Origin: Elmis aenea | Taxonomy: Eukaryota; Arthropoda; Insecta; Coleoptera; Elmidae | NCBI GenBank assembly: GCA_947652605.1 | Contig: OX393577.1 | Span: 33,421,466 to 33,485,465 of the forward strand | Reading direction: 5' to 3' | Length of the DNA stretch: 64,000 bases | Part shown: in pieces, positions 23,411 to 33,585 of the stretch | Layout of the letters: each line of letters opens with the position of its first letter | How positions within the stretch are numbered: the first letter of the stretch is position 1 | Made by a program: the position numbers and the translations under genes | The notes under the pieces: generated by a model | The model's database searches: none | The model's input: the letters and a program-made list of their open reading frames with translations, nothing else | What the model was told of the DNA's origin: nothing

Positions 23411-25155
23411 ATTGCTAAAATGAGTGAACAACTGATGGTCGTTGCGGATTTCAGCAAATTTTCCTCCTCCTGCAGATTTTATTTAAACGTAGCACTATTT
23501 TGTGTTGCAAATGGATTTCATATCCAAAAATATATATTTTTGTTTTGTTTCAAAGGATGGAAAGAAATGTCCAATTTTTCTAGTAAGTGCAAAACTCGCT
23601 TATTAAACTGTTAATTTAGAATTTATTTTTGCTGTTAAAGAGAACGTGTTTAATTTAGTTTAATTTACAAATATTTTTCATGTACTTAATATTTCTATAT
23701 AACAACTTATTTGTGGAAGAAAGCGAATTTGATTATGGTATATTAAATTAAAATATTTAGTAGTGTGTTGAGCTGGGTACACAAAATAGATGAAAAGACT
23801 TATTTGCTACACCTAATGTAGTCGCTTAAGTAATCACAAAATACTGATTGCTTTACTGGAAAAAATAACATTTTCTTATGTAACTCGGACATCCGTAAAC
23901 GTACATTTATTTATTTATATTTTATTTTTCGGGGCACACCTGAAGGATGCCGAGGCACACTACGTTAAAGTATGAAATCCAAATTTTAATTTTTTAAAGT
24001 TAATAATAACAAAGTTATGAAGAAATCTAGGAATAAAGATTATTCCAATTTGTATTTCTACTGAGTACAGGAAGCTCTCGATTTGCGAAAGTTTCATTAA
24101 CTTCGTGTGCTTACGTGTCGCGTGTGTTGTGTCTGTGGACGCTGACGTGAAAGAAAAGAAAATTAAGCAATCAATACTGGATTTTTTTTCCGAAAAGTGG
24201 AAAGGGTATCCGCAACCTAGAGACTTAAACGGGAATGTTCCTATATATTTTAAATTTATTATAGTTTAGTTGTTGACATTTGAGAAGATACCTGGTGTAA
24301 ACAAAATTAGGCTTACCCCTCTTTTTATTAAGTTAAAATTTCAGACAAATTCAATTTTAGGCATACGATATGTGAAAAAAACTGCGTTATTTGAACATGT
24401 ACCCTATAATATCACTTACGGTTTCGATACAAATGACTCTAACTTGGTTATTTCCAATGAAACACCATGTATGTTTTTACATTTTGGGTATGAGAATACA
24501 AATTTTAATTCTGCTGCACTAGGTTGGTTATTTTTTAAACCTCAAAAATTGTATTTTATAATGTCGAAAATTGTCCAAAAAAACGTTTTTGTAAGTTTTA
24601 ATTGACATTTTGGTTACTTTAATTGGCTTTAAGGGTTGCAAAATCGTTTTTTAACGAAAATGCAACTTTTTACCAATACCAATAGGTTGGTATCGTTTCA
24701 TTTAAAATAACAAAGGTAGGGCGATTTCAGGCGAAACCAGAAGTGAGATAATAGTGTACATATATGTTAAAATAAACTGGTGTCGCACAAACCATATTCC
24801 CAAAATTTCATTTGTCTTATTTAAATCAAAACTTAAGAAAAAAAGGTGATGAACCTGATTTCGTTTACACCCGGTATAATTTACTTTTACAATTATTCAT
24901 TAATTTCAAAGCTTTAAATATAACAAAATTTATATTGCATAGGACTAATTTACGACGGCGTAAAAGCTAACTCAACTAATTCGATTATAAAATAAACTGA
25001 ATTGCTTTACGTCGATCGGTATACACCGGTATACTAATTTAATATAAGTTAATTAAATACATAAATTTGTATAATGGATAAACAATTGTACCAGAATAAA
25101 AAAAATTATAATACACTTAATTCACCAAAATATATAGTCACTTTTGGGACGGTAC
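23411..25155. other. intergenic DNA with possible hAT-type scraps
   Basis: GGGGCACACCTGAAGGATGCCGAGGCACAC-like sequence near 23933-23963 resembles subterminal DNA of hAT elements. An open stretch at 24130-24230 encodes a Lys-rich peptide with KKIKQSILDFFSEKWKG, similar in style to the N-termini of transposon proteins. The frame closes soon after. An open frame at 24270-24605 has no recognisable domain. No confident call. Confidence 0.3.
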
Positions 25156-27110
25156 ACGGTACGCGACATTAATTGGGCGACGCGACGGTCAACTGGGCGA
25201 CAGACTCTTAAAAATGTTTGCACCGTAGCATGCATACGATTTGGTGAATTTTTGTTTTTTGTAAATATTGGTAAAATATATACAAAACTAGCGATTCCGG
25301 AACCCCTTCGGAGCTCCTTCACCGCTAGATCCCTGCTTGCGCGTAGAATTCTCTTTGCGCGTAAAATTCTTTTTGCGCAAAAAATTATCTTTCGTTTGGT
25401 GCAATTTATTCCCATGTCCCTAATTGGCTCAGTTCTCGAGATATATCGATTATAACTAAGTCGGCGATGATCAATCGATTGGCTCAAATTTTTATTTACA
25501 ATACTCGCAATTGCTTTTCAAAATTGAGAAAATTGCGTCATACTACTCGCGCTGAGCCTCTATGCATTTTTAATCGCTTTTTGAGAAAAGGCTTTCGACG
25601 CGCGACGTAAATACGAACATTTTTGTACGTTTTAATTAATAACGTTCGCAAACGATTTTTTCCGAGGTCCTGAGCGTGCACATATTAAAATTTGATCCTT
25701 TATACGACCCGTCAAAGAAGTTCGCGATGTTTTGACGCCCCCGAGTATTTTTAATCGCTGTTTGAAAAAGGCTTTCGACGTTCGTTAGTATGTAGTGCGT
25801 GCGCGCGCCTGCGCTTTTTCTCGTTCGTGGTCTGAATTTAACTCGAAAGAGGGATTGTTGGGTACGTACTTGTCGGGGTGGGCGAGACGATTCCGAATCG
25901 GTACGATACATATGCGAAAAGGTCGAATCGGAGAAGGTTCGAGCGTTCAAAGGTTACGTCGAATTGTCAAATTTTGACGAAATTCTCGCTCCCGACGACT
26001 CGATTTAAATGTTGCGTGTAAGATTTTGGCACGTTTTCCTCAAAATCTTTTCCGGACGATTTTTTTGGGAATTCTTATATAGCCTATCTTTTTCCCATGG
26101 TCCTATAGATTGTCTATGCCAAATTTGGTCAGGATGGGATGAATGGTATAAGAATGCATAAAGGACATACAAACATACATACATTCATTTTTATACGTAT
26201 ATACGAGTATGTATAGATATAAATAATCTAACCTACACTGCTATACAATTTTGTAATTCTACACAATAAAAATTATGTTTAGACCTTAGATTTAGATCAT
26301 ATAAACTACATGGATAACACTACCACAATGCAACTATGTTGTACACATATCCCAGACGTACAATTATACTGCATCTCCTTCTAACACATATGAAAGTATA
26401 TTTCTATCTCGCTTTCCGGCCCCACCGAGTAAAATCGTGTGCGTTACTATGGTTATGCGCGAAATTTGAACTAAAACGTTATTTGAACTACTAGTAGATG
26501 CAATGTACTTGGATGTTTCCGTGTCAAATATGGGAGGATACAATAACATTAGATCAGACTTGGTAAGTTTTATTGAAGTACAGTAAACACCGCTTATTAG
26601 AATCAATTGATTCAATTAAACGACGATTTTAATAGCAAAAAATTCTAAATGTCATTCACGCGTCAGTCGCTAGAATAGGCTAGGTAGGAAGTACGTTACA
26701 GTTATTATCACGATTGCGCTACGATGACAGCGGGCCCGGGGCCAAAACAAAGATAGCGTATATTGGGTCCACATAATATAGAAAGAGATAGGTTTAAAAA
26801 GGCACGTTGTACATGTCGGCAACATTGTCTTAACTATATTCCTATGGTGTTGTGTTATCCATGTAGTTTATATGATCTAAGGTTTAGACTTAAACCCTTC
26901 TTCTAACTCGTTTCTCAAAAAAATATTATTTAAATTTACCGGGTGATAGTTAATAGAAAAAAGAATATTTTAATTTTTAAAAACGATGAAAATTTGCATT
27001 TTTGCATTAATGTATTATTTTGTCGCCCAGATGTCCGGCACCCATTTGTCCATCGCCCAGATGACCATCGCTCAGTCGCCATTGCCCAGTCCTCTTTTGG
27101 GACACTGTAT
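25156..27110. mobile_element. unclassified element with TGGGCGAC-rich inverted ends (copy A)
   Basis: The left end has ATTGGGCGACGCGACGG and GGTCAACTGGGCGACAG. The right end, read on the minus strand, has GGACTGGGCAATGGCGACTG and GCGATGGTCATCTGGGCGA. The shared core GCGAYGGTCAWCTGGGCGA in opposite orientations looks like minisatellite-type inverted termini, as in some Mutator-like (Rehavkus-type) DNA transposons; that assignment is tentative. The interior has TTTGCGCGTAAAATTC repeats and a CCAAATTTGGTCAGGATGG segment typical of transposon 3' regions. Open frames inside (25122-26008) are not recognisable proteins. Confidence 0.4.
26292..26880. mobile_element. 589-bp element with perfect 29-bp inverted repeats
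   Basis: 26292-26320 begins TTAGATCATATAAACTACAT and 26852-26880 is its exact reverse complement. The interior has no recognisable coding sequence; an 83-codon minus-strand frame at 26364-26615 has no domain. Copy B keeps only the right end (near 34853), so this is either an insertion specific to copy A or a partial deletion in copy B. The second is more likely because the right inverted repeat remains in B. Confidence 0.6.
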
Positions 27111-30100
27111 TATAAAATGCAAATTAAATCTTACCTTTCCTGACGCAGCTTTCTGCTTATTATGTTCCTGTTGCTGTATTTCGCACACGGGTATAGGTTT
27201 TACGCGTAAAGCTTTTCCCATATTAGAGAACTGCTTTCGAACACCATCTAAATTTTTTCCTGTCCACGCTAATCTACTACTCCAATCGCAACATTGGATG
27301 TCCTTATCACTAGTGTTATTTTTTGATGATACATTTTGGGTCTGGTTTGCTTGATTTTCTTGTTTATACGGACACTCGTCTTTGTTACTACTTACTTTTT
27401 GATTTGGCATTTGCTGTTTTTGAGTTAGTTTTGGGTAACATTGTGGTTCAATTTTTATCTTAATAATCTCTGTTTTTATTTTATTTGGAATACTAATATC
27501 GGTTAATATTTCCTTAACACTTTTTTTGTCAGACTTTACACTTAAACGTTTATACTCAGAAGTTTGTGGTTTTCTAAGCTTTTTAGAAATCGGAACAGTT
27601 TCTATGTTAATTTTTTCATTTTGATCAAGCATGTCTGGCCAGTCACAATTAGATATGTTCTGTGTTAAAAATTTGATCAAAGCTCTATTTACAAATTCAA
27701 AATCAAAAACTTGTTTTGAAGTTGGTTTAGAGAGTGAAATATTTTCTTTATTCTTTTTTCGATTACTTTGATCGAGCATGCCTACACACTCACAATCAGG
27801 AATATTCTGTTTTGCGAATTTGACAATGCCGTCTGCATTTAGATGTTCATTATCAAAAATTTGTTTTGTAGGCTCTTCATGATTTGAAATATTTTCTTCC
27901 TGCTTGTTAGCATCGGTAGAAGCTTTCGTTGAGTTTTCTTCAACGACTTTCTTTTGTTTAGTACCGGGCATATGTGCACAGTTAGGGTCATTTGGACATG
28001 CGCAATCAGATAAATCATCTTCTTCAACGCTTGTCATGAACGCCGCGGTTTCGTCGTTCATGTTCATGTCCATACATTCACATTCATCTGAATCTGTATC
28101 CGAAGTATTTTTCATATATTGCAAATTTTTATCACTAGAACTTTTGCTTGCTTTTGCAAGAGGTATTATAATTTCTATTTCTGTTGTCTCCGGATAATAT
28201 TTACCAGACTTCTGAACAGCAGCATCCTTAAAGTCTGTTATATCGGAAGGCGATTGTTGCGTGTCATTCGAAGATATAGTTTTATCAGTTTGCACACTTA
28301 TGTCGGTTTGTTTTATTTCGGCTTTAAATAAAATAATTGATAATTTTTTTTTTATTGTACGAGTTATTATATATTTACCATTACGTCCGTTAGTCTCATA
28401 TTGTTTATTTTTATTGGTGTAAGATGTGGAAGCTTCATATATAACATTTAAACCATCTATTTCTGTTGTCTCCGGATATCTTTCAACAGACTTCTGAAGA
28501 GCAGCATCCTCAAAGTCTGTTTCGGCAATGTAAGCAGTATCTTTAGATATTTCACTATTGTTTTCTTTTATCTCGGAAGGCGATTGTTGCGCGTTATTCG
28601 AAGATATAGTTTTATCAGTTTGCGCACTTATGTCGGTTTGTTTTATTTCGGCTTTAAATAAAATAATTAATCAATTTTTTTTTTATTGTTTAAGTTATTA
28701 TATAATTACCATTACGTCCGGTAGTCTCATATTGTTTATTTTTATTTGTGTAAGATGTGGAAGCTTCATATATAACATTTAAACCATCTATTTCTGTTGT
28801 CTCCGGATATCTTTCACCAAACTTCTGAAGAGCGGCATCCTCAAAGTCTGTTTCGGCAATGTAAGCAGTATCTTTAGATATTTCACTATTGTTTTCTTTT
28901 ATTTCGGAAGGCAATTGTTGCGCGTTATTCGAAGATATAGTTTTATCAGTTTGCGCACTTATGTCGGTTTGTTTTATTTCGGCTTTAAATAAAATAATTA
29001 ATCAATTTTTTTTTAATTGTTTAAGTTGTTATATATTTACCATTACGTCCGTTAGTCTCATATTGTTTATTTTTATTGGTGTAAGATGTGGAAGCTTCAT
29101 ATATAACATTTAAACCATCTATTTCTGTTGTCTCCGGATATCTTTCACCAAACTTCTGAAGAGCGGCATCCTCAAAGTCTGTTTCGGCAATGTAAGCAGT
29201 ATCTTTAGATATTTCACTATTGTTTTCTTTTATTTCGGAAGGCGATTGTTGCGCGTTATTCGAAGATATAGTTTTATCAGTTTGCGCACTTATGTCGGTT
29301 TGTTTTATTTCGGCTTTAAATAAAATAATTAATCAATTTTTTTTTTTTGTTTAAGTTGCTATATATTTACCATTACGTCCGGTAGTCTCATATTGTATAT
29401 TTTTATTTGTGTAAGATGTGGAAGCTTGATATATAACATTTAAACCATCTATTTCTGTTGTCTCCGGATATCTTTCACCAGACTTCTGTAGAGCAGCATC
29501 CTCAAAGTCTGTTTCGGCAATGTAAGCAGTATCTTTAGATATTTCACTATTGTTTTCTTTTATTTCGGAAGGCGATTGTTGCGCGTTATTCGAAGATATA
29601 GTTTTATCAGTTTGCGCACTTATGTCGGTTTGTTTTATTTCGGCTTTAAATAAAATAATTAATCAATTTTTTTAAATTGTTTAAGTTATTATATATTTAC
29701 CATTACGTCCGTTAGTCTCATATTGTTTATTTTTATTGGTGTAAGATGTGGAAGCTTCATATATAACATTTAAACCATCTATTTCTGTTGTCTCCGGATA
29801 TCTTTCACCAGACTTCTGTAGAGCAGCATCCTCAAAGTCTGTTTCGGCAATGTAAGCAGTATCTTTAGATATTTCACTATTGTTTTCTTTTATTTCGGAA
29901 GGCGATTGTTGCGCGTTATTCGAAGATATAGTTTTATCAGTTTGCGCACTTATGTCGGTTTGTTTTATTTCGGCTTTAAATAAAATAATTCATCAATTTT
30001 TTTTTAATTGTTTAAGTTGTTATATATTTACCATTACGTCCGGTAGTCTCATATTGTTTATTTTTATTTGTGTAAGATGTGGAAGCTTCATATATAACAT

Positions 30101-32301
30101 TTAAACCATCTATTTCTGTTGTCTCCGGATATCTTTCACCAGACTTCTGAAGAGCAACATCCTCAAAGTCTATTTCGGCAATGTAAGCAGTATCTTTAGA
30201 TATTTCACTATTGTTTTCTTTTATTTCGGAAGGCGATTGTTGGGCGTTATTCGAAGATATAGTTTTATCAGTTTGCGGACTTATGTCGGTTTGTTTTATT
30301 TCGGCTTTAAATAAAATAATTAATCAATTTTTTTTTATTGTTTAAGTTTAAGTTATTATATATTTACCAACACGTCCAGTAGTTTCATATTGTTTATTTT
30401 TATTTGTGTAAGATGTGGAAGCTTCATATATAACATTTAAACCATCTATTTCTGTTGTCTCCGGATATCTTTCACCAGACTTCTGAAGAGCAACATCCTC
30501 AAAGTCTATTTCGGCAATGTAAGCAGTATCTTTAGTTATTTCACTATTGTTTTCTTTTATATCGGAAGGCGATCGTTGCGCGTTATTCGAGGATATAGTT
30601 TTATCAGTTTGCGCACTTATGTCGGTTTGTTTTATTTCGGCTTTAAATAAAATAATTATTCAATTTTTTTAAATTGTTTGAGTTATTATATATTTACCAT
30701 TACGTCCGTTAGTCTCATATTGTTTATTTTTATTGGTGTAAGATGTGGAAGCTTCATATATAACATTTAAACCATCTATTTCTGTTGTCTCCGGATATCT
30801 TTCAACAGACTTCTGAAGAGCAGCATCCTCAAAGTCTGTTTCGGCAATGTAAGCAGTATCTTTAGATATTTCACTATTGTTTTCTTTTATCTCGGAAGGC
30901 GATTGTTGCGCGTTATTCGAAGATATAGTTTTATCAGTTTGCGCACTTATGTCGGTTTGTTTTATTTCGGCTTTAAATAAAATAATTAATCAATTTTTTT
31001 TTTATTGTTTAAGTTATTATATAATTACCATTACGTCCGGTAGTCTCATATTGTTTATTTTTATTTGTGTAAGATGTGGAAGCTTCATATATAACATTTA
31101 AACCATCTATTTCTGTTGTCTCCGGATATCTTTCACCAGACTTCTGAAGAGCGGCATCCTTAAAGTCTGTTTCGGCAATGTAAGCAGTATCTTTAGATAT
31201 TTCACTATTGTTTTCTTTTATTTCGGAAGGCGATTGTTGCGTGTTATTCGAAGATATAGTTAGATCAGTTTGCGCACTTATGTTGGTTTGTGTTATTTTA
31301 CATTGAGGTTCGACTTCTTTAAGTAAAATAATAAATTAATTTTTTTTTTAAGTATTATGTATTTACCATTACGTCCGGTTGTGTCATATTGTTTATTTTT
31401 ATTTGTGTAAGATTTGGGAGCTTCAGATATAACATTTAAACCATCTATTTGTGTTGTCTCCGGATATCTTTCACCAGACTTCTGAAGAGCAGCATATGTT
31501 TCAGTAATGTAAGTAGTACGTTTAGATATTTCATTATTGGTTTCTTTTATATCAGAAGACGATTGTTGCGTGTTATTCGAAGATATAGTTTTATCAGTTT
31601 GCACACTTATGTCGGTTTGTGTTATTTTACATTTAATTTCGGCTTCTTTAAATAATATTATTAATAATGTTTTTTAACGTATTATGTATTTACCATCACG
31701 TCCGGCTGTGTCATATTGTTTATTTTTATTTATGTAAGATTTGGGAGCTTTATATATAACATTTAACCCATCTATTTCTGTTGTCTCCGGATATCTTTCA
31801 CCAGACTTCTGAAGAGCAGCATCCTTAAAGTCTGTTTCAGTAATGCAAGTAGTGCGTTTAGATATTTCATTATTGTGTTCTTTTATATCAGAAGGCGATT
31901 GTTGCGTGTTATTCAGAAATATAGTTTTATCAGTTTGCGCACTCATGTCGGTTTGTGTTATTTTACATAGATTTTCCGCTCCTTTAAATAAAATAGTGAA
32001 TTTAATTCTTTTAAAGTATTATATATTTACCATCACGTCCGGTTGTGTTACATCGTTTATTTTTATTTGTGTAAGCTTTGGAAGCTTCACATAAAAGATT
32101 TAATGCATTAATCAAAGGACTGATATCTTGAAAATGAGGGCAATTCGATTTATTTGAACATCCTGCACATTCTTTAGCGTTAGTTTGTTTTAGCCACAAT
32201 AAGGTAGCGATTATTAAGGACACTGTAATTCCCGCCAGATAAGCCCAGAACGCAAAATTAAAGACTGGTTCCTTTATTTCCAAATCATTTTTCTGTTTCA
32301 T
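27072..32301 (-). CDS. exon-array membrane-anchor protein, copy A (13 coding exons, unknown family)
   Basis: I do not recognise this gene. Read leftward: exon 1 at 32301-32031, eleven repeat exons, then one large exon at 28321-27135. All introns (48-63 nt) have GT-AG ends (donor mostly GTAAATAT, acceptor TTTAAAG), and every junction is phase 1, giving an Ala, Gly, Glu or Val junction codon. The total is 1,499 codons to the donor at 27135, or 1,519 aa if the last donor is unused and the frame runs to its stop at 27072. Predicted layout: single N-terminal membrane segment, short Cys cluster, about 1,000 residues of hydrophilic Ser/Thr/Asn/Gln/Glu-rich repeats, then a Lys/Asn-rich tail with Cys motifs. 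I checked representative units in the coding frame (k1, k2, k10 and k11 in full, the variable parts of others) and found no stop. Eleven length-preserved, phase-matched exons are hard to explain without a coding gene, but transcription is not shown and further exons may lie left of 27135. Confidence 0.7.
27135..28321 (-). CDS. copy A large terminal exon (Cys-motif tail)
   Basis: 1,187 nt, phase 1 at the acceptor and phase 0 at a good donor (AAAG then GTAAGA). The first 60 residues are a divergent copy of the array repeat (QTDKTISSNDTQQSPSD, KYYPETTEI). Then follow an acidic DSDECECMDMNMND block, DCACPNDPNCAHMPGT, and an internal duplication in which KQIFDNEHLNADGIVKF is related to KQVFDFEFVNRALIKF, each ending in a short Cys motif (DCECVGMLDQ, NCDWPDMLDQ). 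A third related motif, CCDWSSRLAW, lies near the end. Reading through the donor adds 20 residues and a stop at 27072, partly from transposon-like DNA. No known domain recognised. Confidence 0.7.
28379..31981 (-). repeat. copy A tandem exon array: 11 repeat exons, period about 331 bp
   Basis: Repeat exons in genomic order: 28379-28651, 28710-28982, 29041-29313, 29371-29643, 29701-29973, 30032-30304, 30368-30640, 30698-30970 (all 273 nt), then 31029-31316 (288), 31367-31645 (279) and 31694-31981 (288). The 91-residue unit runs EIKQTDISAQTDKTISSNN, SPSEIKENNSEISKDTAYIA, ETDFEDAALQKSGERYPETT, EIDGLNVIYEASTSYTNKNK, QYETTGRNG. The three units nearest exon 1 are a divergent class. They start 15 nt earlier, with CKITQT in place of EIKQT, and have a Cys the others lack. 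The 273-nt units differ by only a few bases each, including in their introns, which points to recent unequal exchange or gene conversion. Confidence 0.85.
32031..32301 (-). CDS. copy A exon 1: N-terminal membrane anchor
   Basis: 271 nt from ATG at 32301, ending in phase 1 at donor GTAAATAT. Residues 13-37 form one strongly hydrophobic segment (AFWAYLAGITVSLIIATLLW) after a charged N-terminus, so it is a signal anchor or uncleaved signal. Cys45, Cys48 and Cys54 follow (ECAGCSNKSNC). The last 35 residues (LNLLCEASKAYTNKNK..TTGRDG) are homologous to the C-terminal third of the array unit. I chose the first ATG; both paralogs keep it. Confidence 0.75.
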
Positions 32302-32540
32302 TTAAAACGTGATACAAAAATTTTGACAGACGTAAAGTGACAGATAAATGAAGTTACAAGTAACTTAGCGCAATTTAGTTACAGTAGCGTACAAATCGAA
32401 TATTACTATATGTATTTACTTTCGCCATACGTAGTATGGAGAAAGTATTGCGATCGCAAAAATTTTCAAATTCCAGACTTCGACGGATATACAGGTTTTG
32501 AGGTCCCCTGAATCCGTTTTGACTATTTACGCGATGTCGC

Positions 32541-32580
32541 CCGTGTATGCGTGCGTGCGTGCGTGCGTGTGTGTGTGTAT
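32541..32580. repeat. short GTGC/GTGT microsatellite (copy A)
   Basis: About 40 bp of CGTG and GTGT units in the region upstream of exon 1. The matching site in copy B (39845-39972) is about three times longer. Confidence 0.9.
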
Positions 32581-32787
32581 GTGCCAGACGTTAAAAAATT
32601 ATTGACTGTAATGAGACCAGACAGATATTTCAACGAATTGAATAAAATTTTTTGCAATTTAAAAGAGTGAAATCTGCCTAAGCGTGTGACTAATAATGAA
32701 ACTAATGAAGTTAACATCCTGGGATATTTTAATGCCCATCTTCAGCGGTCAATTCGATCAGCAGCGCAAGACTTAAGGTTTAACATA

Positions 32788-32919
32788 CTATGCTGTACAA
32801 GCTACGTTAAAAATGCACAATTCTCCGTTCGCACTTTCGACAATCTTCTGATATTGTTCATGAATGTAAAATAAATTCAAAATATCCGTGTTTGAATACT
32901 CTTGATTTTCCATTTTCAT
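32788..32919 (-). CDS. 43-codon open frame upstream of copy A, doubtful
   Basis: ATG at 32919 to TAG at 32788. The start MKMENQEYSNTDILNLFYIH is conserved in the paralogous position of copy B with one difference (Glu to Ala). It lies about 490 bp upstream of exon 1 on the same strand and could be a 5' exon, an upstream open frame or chance. At 1% divergence, conservation alone says little. Confidence 0.2.
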   Translation of the reverse strand: MKMENQEYSNTDILNLFYIHEQYQKIVESANGELCIFNVACTA

Positions 32920-33485
32920 GAATACTACAGACAAACGCGATAAAAGTGGTAAACAGTAAAGTTGTTAATATTGGTATTTGTTGACGTTTCCGAGGCCTAC
33001 TATTTAAAAATGTTTCAATTCCTCTCAACTTTATCAAAAATTCTTAATAACTCGAAAATTATTGCAGATAGGTATAGGAAACGCTAATAAAGATTGATGC
33101 AGAATTTAAATTTGCATAATACAATTTTTAAAAAAATTGAGCATTGTATTTGAAATAAACGAGTTTTACTGGTCTGAAGTTGTATTAAAAGGAAATTAGT
33201 TTTGGACACCCTGTAAGTAATGCATCGATTGGAAAAATTCCAGCACAAACTCCAAGGTTTCTTCTAAGCATAGTCTAAATTTGAGGGTTTTCTCTTTAAA
33301 AATGGCGGCGGTAGATAATATAAAGCATCACAATGAAAATCAAAAAATGTTCAAAAAAGTTCAAAAATCTAAAAAAACACTGCACTTAAGTATAGGGAGT
33401 GCTATTAAAAGTCCCTCTAATATAATGCGATAAATCCAAAAATGCAATAAAAAATATACCATTGTATTTGAAATAAGAAAGTAAA

Positions 33486-33585
33486 TTTAGAACTGGATTC
33501 GGATCCGGATTCGGATTCGTAAAATAATCGTGGATTCAATTCAGATTCGTCGAATCCAAAAAGACCGACTCTTCCCAAACCCTAG
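33486..33585. other. 100-bp spacer between the two duplicated units
   Basis: Contains GGATTCGGATCCGGATTCGG and further GGATTC variants, a cryptically simple tract unrelated to either copy's interior. It marks the duplication junction. Confidence 0.7.

Larger units (their letters stand above)
25156..33485. repeat. segmental duplication, copy A
   Basis: 8.33 kb that aligns in direct orientation with 33586-40882. Both begin ACGGTACGCGACA and end TTGAAATAAGAAAGTAAA. Only 100 bp separates the copies. Divergence is about 1% by eye (11 substitutions over the 1,166 shared bases of the large exon). Differences in length come from the number of exon repeats (11 here), a roughly 540-bp block at 26276-26815 missing from copy B, and microsatellite length. 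Confidence 0.93.

Noticed and set aside
24270..24605. 111-codon frame as a gene
   Set aside because: No recognisable domain and no supporting signals; kept only as part of an unassigned region.
25122..26008. Overlapping frames of 60-121 codons on both strands, repeated near 33600-34459
   Set aside because: They mirror each other on opposite strands within a non-coding repeat element; duplication explains the pairwise similarity.
27904..28331. Plus-strand frames opposite the large exon and array units
   Set aside because: They are antisense shadows: the same Cys/Phe-rich peptide appears opposite many repeat units, lacks splice logic and is explained by the minus-strand gene.
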